Source: an uncultured Lachnospira sp.
Lineage (GTDB): Bacteria; Bacillota; Clostridia; Lachnospirales; Lachnospiraceae
Direction of reading: 5' to 3'
DNA: 64,000 nucleotides
NCBI GenBank assembly: GCA_944381165.1
Contig: CALWKC010000003.1
Span: 58,259-122,258 of the forward strand
The notes beneath the pieces are model-generated. The model was not told the origin of the DNA. It saw nothing but the letters and a program-made list of their open reading frames with translations, and made no database searches. Positions 46,298 to 56,133 of the stretch are shown here, piece by piece (the first letter of the stretch is position 1; each line of letters begins with the position of its first letter). A program made the position numbers and the translations under genes.

Positions 46298-46320
46298 TTT
46301 AATTTTGAAAGGAGAACAAC

Positions 46321-47037
46321 ATGATTAAATGGAAATGCAGTGTATGCGGATATATCTATGAAGGCGAAAGTCTTCCGGAGAATTTTGTATGTCCGGTCTG
46401 TAAGCAGCCTGCATCTGTGTTTGTCAAGGTTGATTACGGCGCTTCACCAAGCGCGGCTTCGCCTGACGAGGCAAAGGCGGAAAAGACAAGCGGCAGTACA
46501 GTAAACAGATACGCAGGCACACAGAGTGAGAAAAATCTTATGGCTGCGTTTGCCGGTGAATCGGAAGCGAGAAATAAATATACATATTTTGCCTCGGTTG
46601 CAAAAAAGGAAGGCTATGAGCAGATTGCAGCTCTCTTTCTGACAACGGCAAATAATGAGAAGGAACATGCAAAGCTCTGGTTTAAGGAGCTTAACGGTAT
46701 CGGTGACACCGCGCATAATCTGGCTGCGGCAGCAGAGGGTGAGAATTATGAGTGGACTGATATGTATGACGGCTTTGCAAAAACAGCTGATGAGGAAGGA
46801 TTTCCTGAACTTGCAGCTAAATTCCGTCTGGTAGCTGAGATTGAGCGCCATCATGAGGAACGGTACAGAGCGCTTCTCAAAAATGTTGAGACAGCTGCTG
46901 TATTTGAAAAGAGTGAGATTAAGGTTTGGGAGTGCCGTAACTGCGGCCATATTGTTGTGGGAACAAAGGCTCCTGAGGTTTGTCCGACCTGCAGTCATCC
47001 ACAGAGCTATTTTGAAGTGCACGCGGCTAATTATTAA
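46321..47037 (+). CDS. Rubrerythrin with N- and C-terminal rubredoxin-like domains
   Basis: 238 residues. A short N-terminal rubredoxin-like domain ([10 protein letters not shown] ... CPVC, residues 6-27), a linker, a ferritin-like diiron domain (about 65-200; [31 protein letters not shown]) and a C-terminal rubredoxin-like domain (CRNCGH ... CPTC). It reduces hydrogen peroxide at the diiron site, fed by electrons through the Fe-Cys4 sites. The second rubredoxin end is unusual relative to plain rubrerythrin. AAAGGAG precedes the ATG. First gene of rbr-perR-rbr. Confidence 0.93.
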   Translation: MIKWKCSVCGYIYEGESLPENFVCPVCKQPASVFVKVDYGASPSAASPDEAKAEKTSGSTVNRYAGTQSEKNLMAAFAGESEARNKYTYFASVAKKEGYEQIAALFLTTANNEKEHAKLWFKELNGIGDTAHNLAAAAEGENYEWTDMYDGFAKTADEEGFPELAAKFRLVAEIERHHEERYRALLKNVETAAVFEKSEIKVWECRNCGHIVVGTKAPEVCPTCSHPQSYFEVHAANY

Positions 47038-47051
47038 AGCGGGGAATAACG

Positions 47052-47432
47052 TTGTCAAAGTATGCGGATAAAATTGTGGAGATTGTCCTTAACTCACGCG
47101 AACATTTGACTGCCGAACAGGTTTTTTTGGAGATGAAAAAGACTTATCCGAAGGTGGTTTTAGCTACAATTTACAATAACCTGAATATGCTTGTCTCTGA
47201 GGGAAAGCTTCGCAGGATAAGCATTGAAGGCTCGCCTGACCGTTATGACAGAACAACGAGACATGACCATATGATTTGTATGAAATGCGGCGCTTTGTCC
47301 GACATTACAATTCAGGACATGACTCAAATGATAGAGCGGCAGACAGGCGGAAAAATTTTATCATACGATTTAAAAATAAATTATATATGTTCAGAATGCA
47401 AAAACAAATTAAAGGAGAATAAACATGAGTAA
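47052..47432 (+). CDS. perR: Fur family regulator, PerR-like, short N-terminus
   Basis: 126 residues from a TTG start; GCGGGG lies upstream. PerR-type ligands are kept: His in REHLTAEQV, Asp in DRYDR, RHDH with two His, and Asp in SDI; the structural zinc cysteines are CMKC and CSEC. The first helix and the VRITPQR segment usual in Bacillus PerR are missing, so the DNA-binding domain begins late. It overlaps the second rubrerythrin by eight bases and lies between the two rbr genes. Expected to release the box at 46281 on peroxide oxidation. Confidence 0.87.
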   Translation: MSKYADKIVEIVLNSREHLTAEQVFLEMKKTYPKVVLATIYNNLNMLVSEGKLRRISIEGSPDRYDRTTRHDHMICMKCGALSDITIQDMTQMIERQTGGKILSYDLKINYICSECKNKLKENKHE

Positions 47433-47961
47433 ATACGAAGGAACACAGACAGAAAAGAATTTACAGGCGGCTTTTGCAGGCGAGTCACAGGCGAGAAATA
47501 AATATACATATTTTGCTTCGGTTGCAAAGAAGGAAGGCTATGAGCAGATTGCTGCGTTATTTCTTAAGACGGCAGACAACGAGAAAGAGCATGCCAAAAT
47601 GTGGTTTAAGGAACTTGCCGGTATAGGCAATACATCAGAAAATCTTGCAGCTGCGGCAGAGGGTGAAAATTATGAGTGGACCGACATGTATGACAGCTTT
47701 GCAAAGACAGCAGATGAGGAAGGCTTCCACGAGCTTGCGGAAAAGTTCCGTCTGGTTGCGGCCATTGAGAAGCATCATGAGGAACGCTACCGCACACTTC
47801 TCAATAATGTAGAAATGGCAGAGGTTTTTGCCAAGAGCGAGGTTAAGGTTTGGGAGTGCCGTAACTGCGGCCATATTGTTGTGGGAACAAACGCACCTGA
47901 GGTTTGTCCGACCTGCAACCATCCGCAGAGCTATTTTGAAGTACATGCAGAGAACTATTAA
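47425..47961 (+). CDS. Rubrerythrin, second copy
   Basis: 178-residue rubrerythrin nearly identical to residues 62-238 of the protein at 46321, including [24 protein letters not shown] and CRNCGH ... CPTC, but without the N-terminal rubredoxin-like domain. It starts within the end of perR with AAAGGAG. The pair looks like a recent tandem duplication split by perR. Peroxide reductase of the oxidative defence operon. Confidence 0.94.
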   Translation: MSKYEGTQTEKNLQAAFAGESQARNKYTYFASVAKKEGYEQIAALFLKTADNEKEHAKMWFKELAGIGNTSENLAAAAEGENYEWTDMYDSFAKTADEEGFHELAEKFRLVAAIEKHHEERYRTLLNNVEMAEVFAKSEVKVWECRNCGHIVVGTNAPEVCPTCNHPQSYFEVHAENY

Positions 47962-48002
47962 TATAGTGGCTGAGTTATAAACAGATTTATACAGGCAGGG
48001 CT

Positions 48003-48078
48003 TTTTATTCTATAGGAAAGTTCTCTGAACTTCCTATAGAATAAAAATGCTCCGCAGGATTGCAGAGGCGCGGAAAGG
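48003..48078 (+). repeat. Dispersed 76-bp repeat, copy 2
   Basis: Counterpart of 3527-3602. Here the palindrome is near perfect (ATTCTATAGGAA ... TTCCTATAGAAT). The element seems to continue: GCGCGGA (48069-48075) is complementary to TCCGCGC about 30 bases later, and AAAGAGTTCGC-TT-GCGAACTCTTT follows, giving a possible full length of about 140 bases. No gene inside. Confidence 0.72.
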
Positions 48079-48162
48079 TAATTATTCTTATGAATCCGCG
48101 CCTCGCGAAAGAGTTCGCTTGCGAACTCTTTGTTCTATATGCCTGCCGGAAAGCTGAAAAAT

Positions 48163-48206
48163 ATGACCTCCATACGCTTGAATGAGATGATGCGTATGGA
48201 GGTCAT
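48163..48206 (-). terminator. Terminator of the methyltransferase gene
   Basis: ATGACCTCCATACGC (48163-48177) pairs perfectly with GCGTATGGAGGTCAT (48192-48206). On the minus strand ATTTTTC follows the stem, so it terminates the methyltransferase gene ending at 48211. Confidence 0.8.
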
Positions 48207-48210
48207 TGCA

Positions 48211-49107
48211 TTAATTTATTCCTGAAAAACGGCCGGATGCTCCGCAAGGGAGTATAAGTCCGTTTGAGCTCACGGGAAGCCCGACTTCCTGCGAGTCAAT
48301 ATGTCCGCTGAAGGCTTTCAGCTCTGTGCCCAGAAGATAACTTAGGACAGCGGGCTGAAGTCCTGTGGTATAGGAATTTATGAGGAAAAACAGAGGTCTT
48401 TCATTAAGAAGCTGAGCGCACTTTGCTACAAGAGGGTGTATAGCGTCCTCGATTTTCCAGATTTCACCCTTTGGACCTCTTCCGTAAGAAGGAGGATCCA
48501 TTATAACGGCGTCATAGCGGTTTCCTCTTCTTATCTCACGCTCAACAAATTTTACGCAGTCATCGACAATCCAGCGTATAGGCTTATCGGAAAGACCGCT
48601 TGAGGCAGCGTTTTCTTTTGCCCATGCAACCATACCCTTTGCGGCGTCAACGTGTGTGACGGCGGCTCCGGCAGCAGCACAGGCAAGAGTCGCACCGCCT
48701 GTATATGCAAACAGGTTAAGCACCTTTATTGTGCGTTCCGGAGAGGCTTTTTTTGCATCGGAAATTATTTTCCCAAACCAGTCCCAGTTTGCTGCCTGTT
48801 CCGGAAAAAGTCCGGTGTGCTTGAAGCTGAACGGCTTAAGGTTGAATTTGAGCGTTGTGTCAAAGGACGGGCTTTTATACGAAATCTGCCACTGTTCGGG
48901 CAAATCGAAAAACTCCCAGTCGCCGCCTCCTTTTGCGCTTCTGTGATAGTGGGCATTCATGTGCTTCCAGCCCTTAGCCGTCTTTGGAGTATTCCATATT
49001 ACCTGAGGGTCAGGTCTAACGAGAATATAATCTCCCCAGCGCTCGAGTTTTTCCTTGCATGATGTATCTATAACTTCATAATCTTTCCAGTTGTCTGCAA
49101 TAAACAT
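48211..49107 (-). CDS. Class I SAM methyltransferase, RlmI-like
   Basis: 298-residue methyltransferase. The SAM-binding fold lies at about 125-225: NLFAYTGGATLACAAAG, then VDAAKGMVAWAKENA and the catalytic MDPPSYGRG. It resembles the catalytic part of RlmI/RlmK 23S rRNA methyltransferases (PF10672), but has no PUA domain. Probably modifies RNA; target unknown. ATG at 49107, followed on the far side by an AT-rich divergent promoter region. Confidence 0.85.
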   Translation of the reverse strand: MFIADNWKDYEVIDTSCKEKLERWGDYILVRPDPQVIWNTPKTAKGWKHMNAHYHRSAKGGGDWEFFDLPEQWQISYKSPSFDTTLKFNLKPFSFKHTGLFPEQAANWDWFGKIISDAKKASPERTIKVLNLFAYTGGATLACAAAGAAVTHVDAAKGMVAWAKENAASSGLSDKPIRWIVDDCVKFVEREIRRGNRYDAVIMDPPSYGRGPKGEIWKIEDAIHPLVAKCAQLLNERPLFFLINSYTTGLQPAVLSYLLGTELKAFSGHIDSQEVGLPVSSNGLILPCGASGRFSGIN

Positions 49108-49200
49108 TGTGTTGTAAACCTTTCATAAAATATTCAAAGTAAGTATAGCATGCTGATATTAACAATTCCACATTTACAATGCCGATTTTTTATAAAAATA

Positions 49201-49230
49201 TTGCAGACAAGAACAACAAATTGATATAAT
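49201..49230 (+). promoter_or_regulatory. Promoter of the DUF362 gene
   Basis: TTGCAG (49201-49206), 18 bases, TATAAT (49225-49230). The leader to the ATG at 49391 is about 150 bases long. Confidence 0.55.
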
Positions 49231-49390
49231 ATAAAAACTAAAGCCAAACTGCGTATAAAGCTATTGGCAGGACTGAGGCTGCCTGTTTGAGCCGGAGCGT
49301 CACAAACAGGTATTATCGCACAAGAAAAAGTGACTTCACGAATTTTTCTTCACGTTTTTTTGAGTAAAACGCTTTGGAATGGAGGATAAT

Positions 49391-50509
49391 ATGAAAAAAT
49401 CTAACGTGTATTTTACAACATTTAAGACGACAGGAAGTGAAAATCTTTTGCAGAAGCTTCATAGGCTTATGAAAACTGCAGGATTTGAGAATATTGATTT
49501 TAAAGATAAGTACGCGGCGATAAAAATTCATTTCGGCGAGTACGGCAATCTGGCATTCCTTCGTCCGAACTATGCGCGCGTTGTTGCCGACTATGTAAAG
49601 GAGCTCGGAGGTAAGCCTTTCCTTACGGACTGCAACACGCTGTATGTCGGAAGCAGAAAGAATGCGATTGACCATTTGGAGACAGCGTATGTCAACGGCT
49701 TTTCTCCGTATCAGACAGGGTGTCACGTGATTATCGGCGACGGTCTTAAGGGAACTGATGAGGCTGTTGTGCCTGTAAACGGCAAATATGTAAAAGAAGC
49801 AAAAATCGGTCAGGCTATTATGGATGCGGATGTTTTTATCTCTCTTACGCATTTTAAGGGGCATGAGATGGCTGGCTTCGGAGGAGCGCTTAAAAACATA
49901 GGAATGGGCTGCGGCTCAAGAGCCGGAAAGATGGAGCAGCATTGTGACGGTAAGCCGAGCGTGGATCAGGATTTGTGTGTAGGGTGCGGCGCCTGCGACC
50001 GTATATGTGCACATGGAGCCCCGATTATAAAAGATGGAAAAGCGAGCATTGACCATGACAAATGCGTGGGCTGCGGAAGATGTCTTGCAGTCTGTCCGAA
50101 GGACGCCATTGCTGCTGATTTCAGCGATTCTATAGCGATGCTCAACTATAAAATGGCAGAGTACAGCCTTGCGGTCTGTCAGAACAGACCATGTTTTCAT
50201 ATTTCGCTTATATGCGACGTATCTCCGAATTGCGACTGTCATGCGGAAAATGATATTCCGATTATACCTGATGTGGGAATGCTCGCCTCATTTGACCCTG
50301 TCGCATTAGACCAGGCGTGCGCCGATTTGTGCAATCAGATGACTCCGGTTAAGGACAGCATACTGGGACAGAACATTGCTGCGCATGACAACCACGAGGA
50401 GGGGGATCATTTCCATATGACACACCCTGACACAGAGTGGCGTTCATGTATAGAGCATGCTGTTGAGATAGGTCTTGGCTCAAATGAATATGAGCTTGTC
50501 CGGATTTGA
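49391..50509 (+). CDS. DUF362 protein with two [4Fe-4S] ferredoxin motifs
   Basis: 372 residues. The DUF362 core covers 1-190 (KIHFGEYGN, SLTHFKGHEMAGFGGALKNIGMG split over the fold). Residues about 195-240 form a 2[4Fe-4S] ferredoxin domain with CVGCGACDRIC and CVGCGRCLAVC; the Pro after the first cluster is replaced by Ala. A second Cys group CDVSPNCDCH follows, then a C-terminal region with His-rich HDNHEEGDHFHMTH. Cytosolic; electron transfer or metal handling is likely, reaction unknown. ATG with GGAGG. Precedes the SulP gene by about 85 bases. Confidence 0.87.
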   Translation: MKKSNVYFTTFKTTGSENLLQKLHRLMKTAGFENIDFKDKYAAIKIHFGEYGNLAFLRPNYARVVADYVKELGGKPFLTDCNTLYVGSRKNAIDHLETAYVNGFSPYQTGCHVIIGDGLKGTDEAVVPVNGKYVKEAKIGQAIMDADVFISLTHFKGHEMAGFGGALKNIGMGCGSRAGKMEQHCDGKPSVDQDLCVGCGACDRICAHGAPIIKDGKASIDHDKCVGCGRCLAVCPKDAIAADFSDSIAMLNYKMAEYSLAVCQNRPCFHISLICDVSPNCDCHAENDIPIIPDVGMLASFDPVALDQACADLCNQMTPVKDSILGQNIAAHDNHEEGDHFHMTHPDTEWRSCIEHAVEIGLGSNEYELVRI

Positions 50510-50592
50510 GAGTTACAGCTTAAATTACATATAAAGACGCCTGAAATGCGCACGGCGGTTTCGGCAATTACTGACTAAAAACGGAGGTTTCC

Positions 50593-52785
50593 ATGTTTAA
50601 AAATTACAGACGTGAATATCTTACAAAGGATATTGTCTCGGGAATTATTGTGGCGTTAATATCTATACCTATATCTATGGGGTATTCACAGGTGGCTGGG
50701 CTTCCGGTGGTTTACGGACTTTACGGCTCGCTTTTTCCGATAATAGTTTTCGGGCTTATCTCGTCATCGCCGCAGTTTGTTTTCGGCGTTGACGCAGCGC
50801 CGGCGGCGCTCGTAGGCGGAACAATAGCGTCTCTTGGAATTGCATCGGGAAGCGATGAAGCCATGCGGGTTGTTCCTGTGATTACGTTTGTTACGGCGTG
50901 CTGGCTTATGCTGTTTTTCATAGTGCGTGCCGGAAAGCTTGTAAATTATATATCAAAGCCGGTGCTGGGAGGTTTTATCTCCGGTATCGGCTGTACGATT
51001 ATACTTATGCAGGTTGCCAAGCTTTTCGGAGGAACTGCGGGAACAGGCGAGGTAGTTGAGCTCGTAGGTCACATTATTTCGGAACGCGGGAGTTTTAATC
51101 TTCTTTCATTTATAATGGGGATAGGCACAATTATCATTGTTCTTGTGAGCAAAAAAATATCGAGAAAATTTCCGATGTCAGTTATTATGATGCTGCTCGG
51201 TGCACTTTCGACTGCCGTGTTTCATGTGGACAGCTACGGAGTTAAGCTTCTGCCGAAGGTTGAACCCGGGCTTCCTGAATTTAAAATGATTGATTTTTCT
51301 GTTCTTACAGAGTATCCTTCCGAAATCATAACGCTCGGTCTTACTGTTGCGCTTGTAATTGTGTCGTCAACTCTCCTGACGGCGTGTAATTATGCGATAA
51401 AAAATGATTATAAAATCAAAAATAACCGTGAGATTCTTGCATATTCAATGTCTAACTTCTGTGCTGCGTTTAACGGCTGCTGTCCGCTTAACGGCAGTGT
51501 GTCGAGAACGGGAATAGCAGAGCAGTTTGGTGTGAAATCACAGGTTATGTCTTTGGTTGCCGCGCTTACAATGGCGATTATTGTGCTATTTGGTACAGGA
51601 TTTATTGCGTATCTGCCGGTCCCTGTGCTGACAGGCATAGTTATCTCGGCTCTGATAGGAATACTTGAATTCGGAATGGCTAAAAAGCTGTGGAAAACGG
51701 ATAAAGTTGAATTTGCCATATTTATGGGGGCGTTTCTGGGAGTTCTGGTATTCGGAACAATTTACGGCGTGGTTATAGGAGTGCTTCTCTCATTTGTTTC
51801 GGTTATTATTAAGGCTTCTGTTCCGCCGAGAGGGTTTCTCGGTGTTATACCGGGGCAGAACGGATTTTATGATATGGAGCGGAACAGAAATGCGCACACG
51901 ATTAAGGGTGCGGTTATCTACAGGTTTAGCGGCACTCTGTTCTTTGCAAATATAAATGTTTTTGTGCGTGACATTGAAAATGCCGTGACACCTGATATTA
52001 AGCTTGTTATTGTCGACGCAAGCGGCATAGGAAGCATTGATATTACAGCTGCTGACAGGCTTGTTATTATGGCGGAGAAGCTAAGAAATAAAGGTATAAG
52101 ATTTTATTTAACCGAGCATGTGGGTTATGTAAATGATTTGCTCAGAAAGCTGGGCGCCGGGGAACTGATAGATATCGGCGCTGTTAGAAGAACGATTTCT
52201 CTGGCATTGAGGGATTCGGGCATTGTGCGTCCGTATCCTCTTGAGGACAGGGACGGCGTCAGTCCTATGGAGACGGTACTTGAGCGCAATGACGAGCTGG
52301 CGGAGTTTGAGTGGGCTTTCGGGGACGAGGCTGAGGAGCGAATGGAAAAGCTGGCGCTGGAGGTTGCGGGAAACGTTGCCGGCAGCAATCTTACAAGTAC
52401 AGGAGTTATAAGGGATGCGGAGCAGAACGTATCGTGGGGGCGCATCGGCTTGTTTGATGAGGACGAGCTGCTTGACCGTTTGGAAATGCATTTGTCAGAA
52501 ATTGCACAGCGCGGAAATCATGACCCGAAGCTGCTTGAGGAGCGGATTGAAGAGAGACGTTCTATTGTAGAGAAGAAGCTTGCAGACTTAAATCCTGACG
52601 CAATCAAAGCGCTTAAGGAGCACAGAAGAAAGCTCGCGCTTCACTTTAAAGAGACAAATCCCGAGGCGTACGAACATATGCTTCAGGTGAGAAGAGAGCA
52701 TATTGAGAGGCTTGAGAAGAGTGAGCCCAAGCTGGCGGAAAAGCTCAAGGAACTTTATAATCACGGAGAAGACAGTGAATCATGA
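50593..52785 (+). CDS. SulP/SLC26 anion transporter with STAS domain and C-terminal tail
   Basis: 730 residues. The transporter domain (about 10-410, 12-14 membrane segments, with GYSQVAGLPVVYGLYGS) is followed by a STAS domain (about 436-543) and a charged helical extension of nearly 190 residues (544-730) with repeated ERIEERR, EHRRK and RREHIER, probably a coiled coil. Imports sulfate, bicarbonate or another anion. Typical SulP proteins end after STAS (550-600). It overlaps the ABC-F gene by four bases (ATGA). GGAGG precedes the ATG. Confidence 0.9.
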   Translation: MFKNYRREYLTKDIVSGIIVALISIPISMGYSQVAGLPVVYGLYGSLFPIIVFGLISSSPQFVFGVDAAPAALVGGTIASLGIASGSDEAMRVVPVITFVTACWLMLFFIVRAGKLVNYISKPVLGGFISGIGCTIILMQVAKLFGGTAGTGEVVELVGHIISERGSFNLLSFIMGIGTIIIVLVSKKISRKFPMSVIMMLLGALSTAVFHVDSYGVKLLPKVEPGLPEFKMIDFSVLTEYPSEIITLGLTVALVIVSSTLLTACNYAIKNDYKIKNNREILAYSMSNFCAAFNGCCPLNGSVSRTGIAEQFGVKSQVMSLVAALTMAIIVLFGTGFIAYLPVPVLTGIVISALIGILEFGMAKKLWKTDKVEFAIFMGAFLGVLVFGTIYGVVIGVLLSFVSVIIKASVPPRGFLGVIPGQNGFYDMERNRNAHTIKGAVIYRFSGTLFFANINVFVRDIENAVTPDIKLVIVDASGIGSIDITAADRLVIMAEKLRNKGIRFYLTEHVGYVNDLLRKLGAGELIDIGAVRRTISLALRDSGIVRPYPLEDRDGVSPMETVLERNDELAEFEWAFGDEAEERMEKLALEVAGNVAGSNLTSTGVIRDAEQNVSWGRIGLFDEDELLDRLEMHLSEIAQRGNHDPKLLEERIEERRSIVEKKLADLNPDAIKALKEHRRKLALHFKETNPEAYEHMLQVRREHIERLEKSEPKLAEKLKELYNHGEDSES

Positions 52786-54620
52786 ATATTTTAAATGCGG
52801 AAAAGGTCAGTAAGACATACGGAGAAAAGGTTTTGTTTGACCAAATTGTACTCGGTGTAAACAAGGGAGATAAGATAGGAGTTATAGGCGTAAACGGAAC
52901 GGGAAAATCTACATTTTTAAAGATTATCGCGGGACTTGAGGAGCCGGACGAGGGCAGGATAGTCGCGGGAAAAGGAGTTACTGTCTCGTATCTTTCGCAA
53001 ACTCCGTATTTTTCGCCTGCGGATACGATTGTGGGTTATGTGCTTAAAGGAAAGAGCAGCGCGAGCGAGGCTGAAGCAAAGGCTATACTCACAAAGCTCG
53101 GCATCAATGATTTTGATGCGTCTGTTTCCACGCTGTCGGGAGGTCAGAGAAAAAGAATAGCTCTTGCAGGAACGCTTGTTGAGCCGGCGGAGGTGCTTAT
53201 TCTTGACGAGCCGACCAATCATCTTGACAGTGAAATGGTTATCTGGCTTGAGGATTATATTCGTAAATTTAAGGGCGAGCTTATTATGGTCACACATGAC
53301 AGATATTTTCTTGATAACGTGACTAACAGGATTGTAGAGCTCGACAAAGGAAAACTCTATGGCTACGATACAAACTATTCCGGATTTCTTGAGCTTAAAG
53401 CGCAGCGTGAGGAGGCGGAGCGGGCGACCGAGGCGAAGCGCGCAAATATTCTGCGCAGGGAGCTTGAGTGGATAAGGAGAGGCTGCAAGGCGCGTTCAAC
53501 CAAGCAGCAGGCGAGAATTGACCGCTATGAGGATATGAAAGAGGCGTCCAGACAGGCCAGAGCAGGGTTTGAGAGCAGGGCTCTGGAGATGAATTCAGTC
53601 AGTACGCGCCTTGGGAAAAAAACGATTGAGCTTAAAGGTATATCTAAGAGCTTTGGCGGTCGTACGGTTATAAACGATTTCAGCTATATTTTTCTGCGCG
53701 ACGACAGAATAGGTATAATAGGAAGAAACGGCTGCGGAAAGTCTACGCTTATGAAAATTATAACCGGACAGACGAAGCCTGACCGGGGCAGCGTGGAAAC
53801 GGGCGACACCGTGCGCATAGGATATTTTATGCAGGAGAATGAACCTCTTGACGAGAGCATGACTGTTCTTGAATTTGTAAGAAGCATAGGCGAGTATGTG
53901 ACGACGGTAAACGGAAAGGCAAGCGCGTCGCAGATGTGTGAAAGGTTTCTTTTTGGCCCTAAAAGTCAGTGGACGCCGATTTCAAAGCTCTCAGGCGGAG
54001 AGAAGAGACGTCTGTACTTGCTCAGTGTCCTTATGGGTGCGCCCAATGTGCTTATTTTAGATGAGCCTACAAACGATTTGGATATAGAGACACTTGAAAT
54101 TCTTGAGGATTATCTTGACGGCTTTGCGGGTATTGTGATTGTAGTATCGCATGACAGATATTTTCTTGACAGAACTGTCGACAGAATATTTGAGTTTGGC
54201 GACGGCGGACAGCTTGCGCAGTACGAGGGAGGCTTCAGCGATTATTATGAAAAGAAAAATGCAGCGGAGTCAGCTTTGAGCGGTGAGGGCGCTGCGAGCG
54301 GTACTGGTGGGCAGAAGTCCGGCGGAAGCGGCGGAGAAGCAAAGGCAAAGAAGTATGTTAAGGACAGGAGCGGCAGGCTTAAGTTTACTTACTCTGAGCA
54401 GCGGGAGTATGAAAGCATTGATGATGACATTGCCGCTTTAGAGGAAAAGATTGCAGAGCTTGACGAACAGATTTCAGAGGCTGCGACACAGTACGGAAGA
54501 CTAAGCGAGCTTATGCAGGAGAAGGCTGGGTTAGAAGAAAAGCTTGAAGCTAAAATGGACAGATGGGTATATCTCAATGATTTGGCTGAGAGGATTGAGG
54601 CTGATAAGGCGTCTTCGTGA
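52782..54620 (+). CDS. ABC-F family ATPase, Uup-like
   Basis: 612-residue soluble ABC-F protein with two ATPase domains (Walker A GVNGTGKST near 35 and GRNGCGKST near 315; signatures LSGGQRKR and LSGGEKRR; Walker B ending LDEPTNHLD and LDEPTNDLD), a linker of helical PtIM type between them and a C-terminal coiled-coil domain (about 525-612) after a Gly/Ser-rich stretch, as in Uup. Such proteins act on the ribosome or on DNA. Translationally coupled to the SulP gene. Ends just before a MITE-family remnant and the S10 promoter. Confidence 0.92.
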   Translation: MNILNAEKVSKTYGEKVLFDQIVLGVNKGDKIGVIGVNGTGKSTFLKIIAGLEEPDEGRIVAGKGVTVSYLSQTPYFSPADTIVGYVLKGKSSASEAEAKAILTKLGINDFDASVSTLSGGQRKRIALAGTLVEPAEVLILDEPTNHLDSEMVIWLEDYIRKFKGELIMVTHDRYFLDNVTNRIVELDKGKLYGYDTNYSGFLELKAQREEAERATEAKRANILRRELEWIRRGCKARSTKQQARIDRYEDMKEASRQARAGFESRALEMNSVSTRLGKKTIELKGISKSFGGRTVINDFSYIFLRDDRIGIIGRNGCGKSTLMKIITGQTKPDRGSVETGDTVRIGYFMQENEPLDESMTVLEFVRSIGEYVTTVNGKASASQMCERFLFGPKSQWTPISKLSGGEKRRLYLLSVLMGAPNVLILDEPTNDLDIETLEILEDYLDGFAGIVIVVSHDRYFLDRTVDRIFEFGDGGQLAQYEGGFSDYYEKKNAAESALSGEGAASGTGGQKSGGSGGEAKAKKYVKDRSGRLKFTYSEQREYESIDDDIAALEEKIAELDEQISEAATQYGRLSELMQEKAGLEEKLEAKMDRWVYLNDLAERIEADKASS

Positions 54621-54625
54621 AATGA

Positions 54626-54655
54626 TTTGCGAATGGCGCGGGCTGAACTGTTGCA
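54626..54655. mobile_element. Half-remnant of the MITE-like family
   Basis: TTTGCGAATGGCGCGG then GCTGAACTGTTGCA equals the right end of the element at 10198-10364, only five bases after the ABC-F stop codon. The left end is missing. Confidence 0.65.
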
Positions 54656-54683
54656 TGTATTAAAAAAAAAACAATTTTTATTG

Positions 54684-54712
54684 TTGATTTTGCAATAGCG
54701 TTCATGTATACT
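54684..54712 (+). promoter_or_regulatory. Promoter of the S10 operon
   Basis: TTGATT (54684-54689), 17 bases, TATACT (54707-54712), about 250 bases upstream of rpsJ. Confidence 0.75.
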
Positions 54713-54719
54713 ATTTCTT

Positions 54720-54955
54720 GCTGTGACATTGATAGCGTTGAAGCGTGAGGTTGCTGCCGTAAGGCAGGTTTTCCGTGGAGCGAATGTCAAGGCCGGTGCA
54801 AACCGGCGTATAAACCTGGCGACAAGTCACTGTACAAATAATCATCTGTGAGAACAGAAATGACACGTATTATCGAAATGGTATTTTTTGATACGCGTGG
54901 GAGTGTGTACAGTCACCGCTTGTCGTACTTACATTATAAAGTGCGAAAAGGAGGC
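54720..54955 (+). promoter_or_regulatory. Structured leader of the S10 operon
   Basis: The 5' untranslated region holds CTGCC-GTAA-GGCAG (54754-54767), GCCGG ... CCGGC (54792-54807) and CACGTAT ... ATACGCGTG (about 54864-54899), then a weaker hairpin around GTGTACAG. It does not resemble the enterobacterial L4-binding leader. Such conserved leaders before rpsJ are usual in Clostridia and probably mediate feedback control. Confidence 0.6.
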
Positions 54956-54965
54956 GACTTTTTTT

Positions 54966-55280
54966 ATGGCAAATCAGGTAATAAGAATTACACTGAAGGC
55001 TTATGATCATCAGTTGATTGACCAGTCTGCGAAGAAAATCATCGAAACTGTAAAGAAGACGGGAGCACAGGTTAGTGGTCCGGTACCTCTTCCAACAAAG
55101 AAGGAGGTTGTTACAATCTTGAGAGCTGTTCACAAGTATAAGGACTCAAGAGAGCAGTTTGAGCAGAGAACTCACAAGAGACTTATCGATGTATTGACAC
55201 CTTCACAGAAGACTGTGGATGCATTATCTAAGTTAGAGATGCCAGCTGGTGTATTCATCAATCTTAAGGTTATGAACTAA
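54966..55280 (+). CDS. rpsJ: 30S ribosomal protein S10
   Basis: 104 residues ([14 protein letters not shown] at the start, GPVPLPT in the middle, [10 protein letters not shown] near the end). Binds 16S rRNA in the 30S head and is also the NusE antitermination factor. ATG 54966 has AAAAGGAGG; a longer frame to 54888 lacks support. First gene of the S10-spc operon; 190 bases of probably structured spacer (CCCTTA ... TAAGGG) separate it from rplC. Confidence 0.97.
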   Translation: MANQVIRITLKAYDHQLIDQSAKKIIETVKKTGAQVSGPVPLPTKKEVVTILRAVHKYKDSREQFEQRTHKRLIDVLTPSQKTVDALSKLEMPAGVFINLKVMN

Positions 55281-55469
55281 TCATTCCCTTAAACTTTTTT
55301 TCATTATTTAAGAGCAATAATCCTAAGGGTTTAATATAGAAGCAACTTTGCAACAGTGGTGCGGGTTCCACTTATATTAGCTGTTCTAGGATGACAGGAT
55401 GCGCTGTGCGGGCGTTATAAAACGAGCATATTCATCTTGTCCGCTGTAGATTAAACAGGAGGAAAATCA

Positions 55470-56105
55470 ATGAAGAAAGCAATTTTAGCTACAAAAGTCG
55501 GAATGACTCAAATCTTCAACGAAGACGGTGTTTTGACACCTGTAACTGTTCTTCAGGCAGGTCCTTGTGTTGTAACACAAGTAAAGACTGTTGAAAACGA
55601 CGGTTACGATGCAGTTCAGGTAGGTTTCGCTGATATTAAGGAAAAGCTTGTCAGCAAGCCTGTTAAAGGACATTTTGACAAGGCAGAGGTTCCTTACAAG
55701 AGATTTGTAAGAGAGTTCAAGTTTGAGAACGCTTCAGAGTACTCAGTTAAAGATGAAATCAAGGCTGATATTTTTGCGGCAGGAGACAAGGTTGACGCAA
55801 CTGCTATTTCAAAGGGTAAAGGTTTCCAGGGTGCAATCAAGAGATTGGGCCAGTCAAGAGGACCTATGGCTCACGGTTCTAAATTCCACAGACATCAGGG
55901 TTCAAACGGATCAGCAACAACACCTGGTAGAGTATTCAAGGGAAAAGGAATGCCTGGACATATGGGATCAAAGAGAATCACAGTCCAGAATCTCGAAGTA
56001 GTAAGAGTTGATGTTGAGAACAACGTAATCTTAGTTAAGGGCGCAGTTCCGGGACCTAAGAAATCATTAGTGACACTGAAAGAAACAGTAAAGACTGGTA
56101 AATAG
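55470..56105 (+). CDS. rplC: 50S ribosomal protein L3
   Basis: 211 residues. The start [15 protein letters not shown] and the [13 protein letters not shown] and [14 protein letters not shown] loops, which reach the peptidyl-transferase centre, are diagnostic. AGGAGG precedes the ATG. Followed closely by rplD. Confidence 0.98.
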   Translation: MKKAILATKVGMTQIFNEDGVLTPVTVLQAGPCVVTQVKTVENDGYDAVQVGFADIKEKLVSKPVKGHFDKAEVPYKRFVREFKFENASEYSVKDEIKADIFAAGDKVDATAISKGKGFQGAIKRLGQSRGPMAHGSKFHRHQGSNGSATTPGRVFKGKGMPGHMGSKRITVQNLEVVRVDVENNVILVKGAVPGPKKSLVTLKETVKTGK

Positions 56106-56133
56106 TTTTTGCTAAGGAAGGAGGACCACACAG

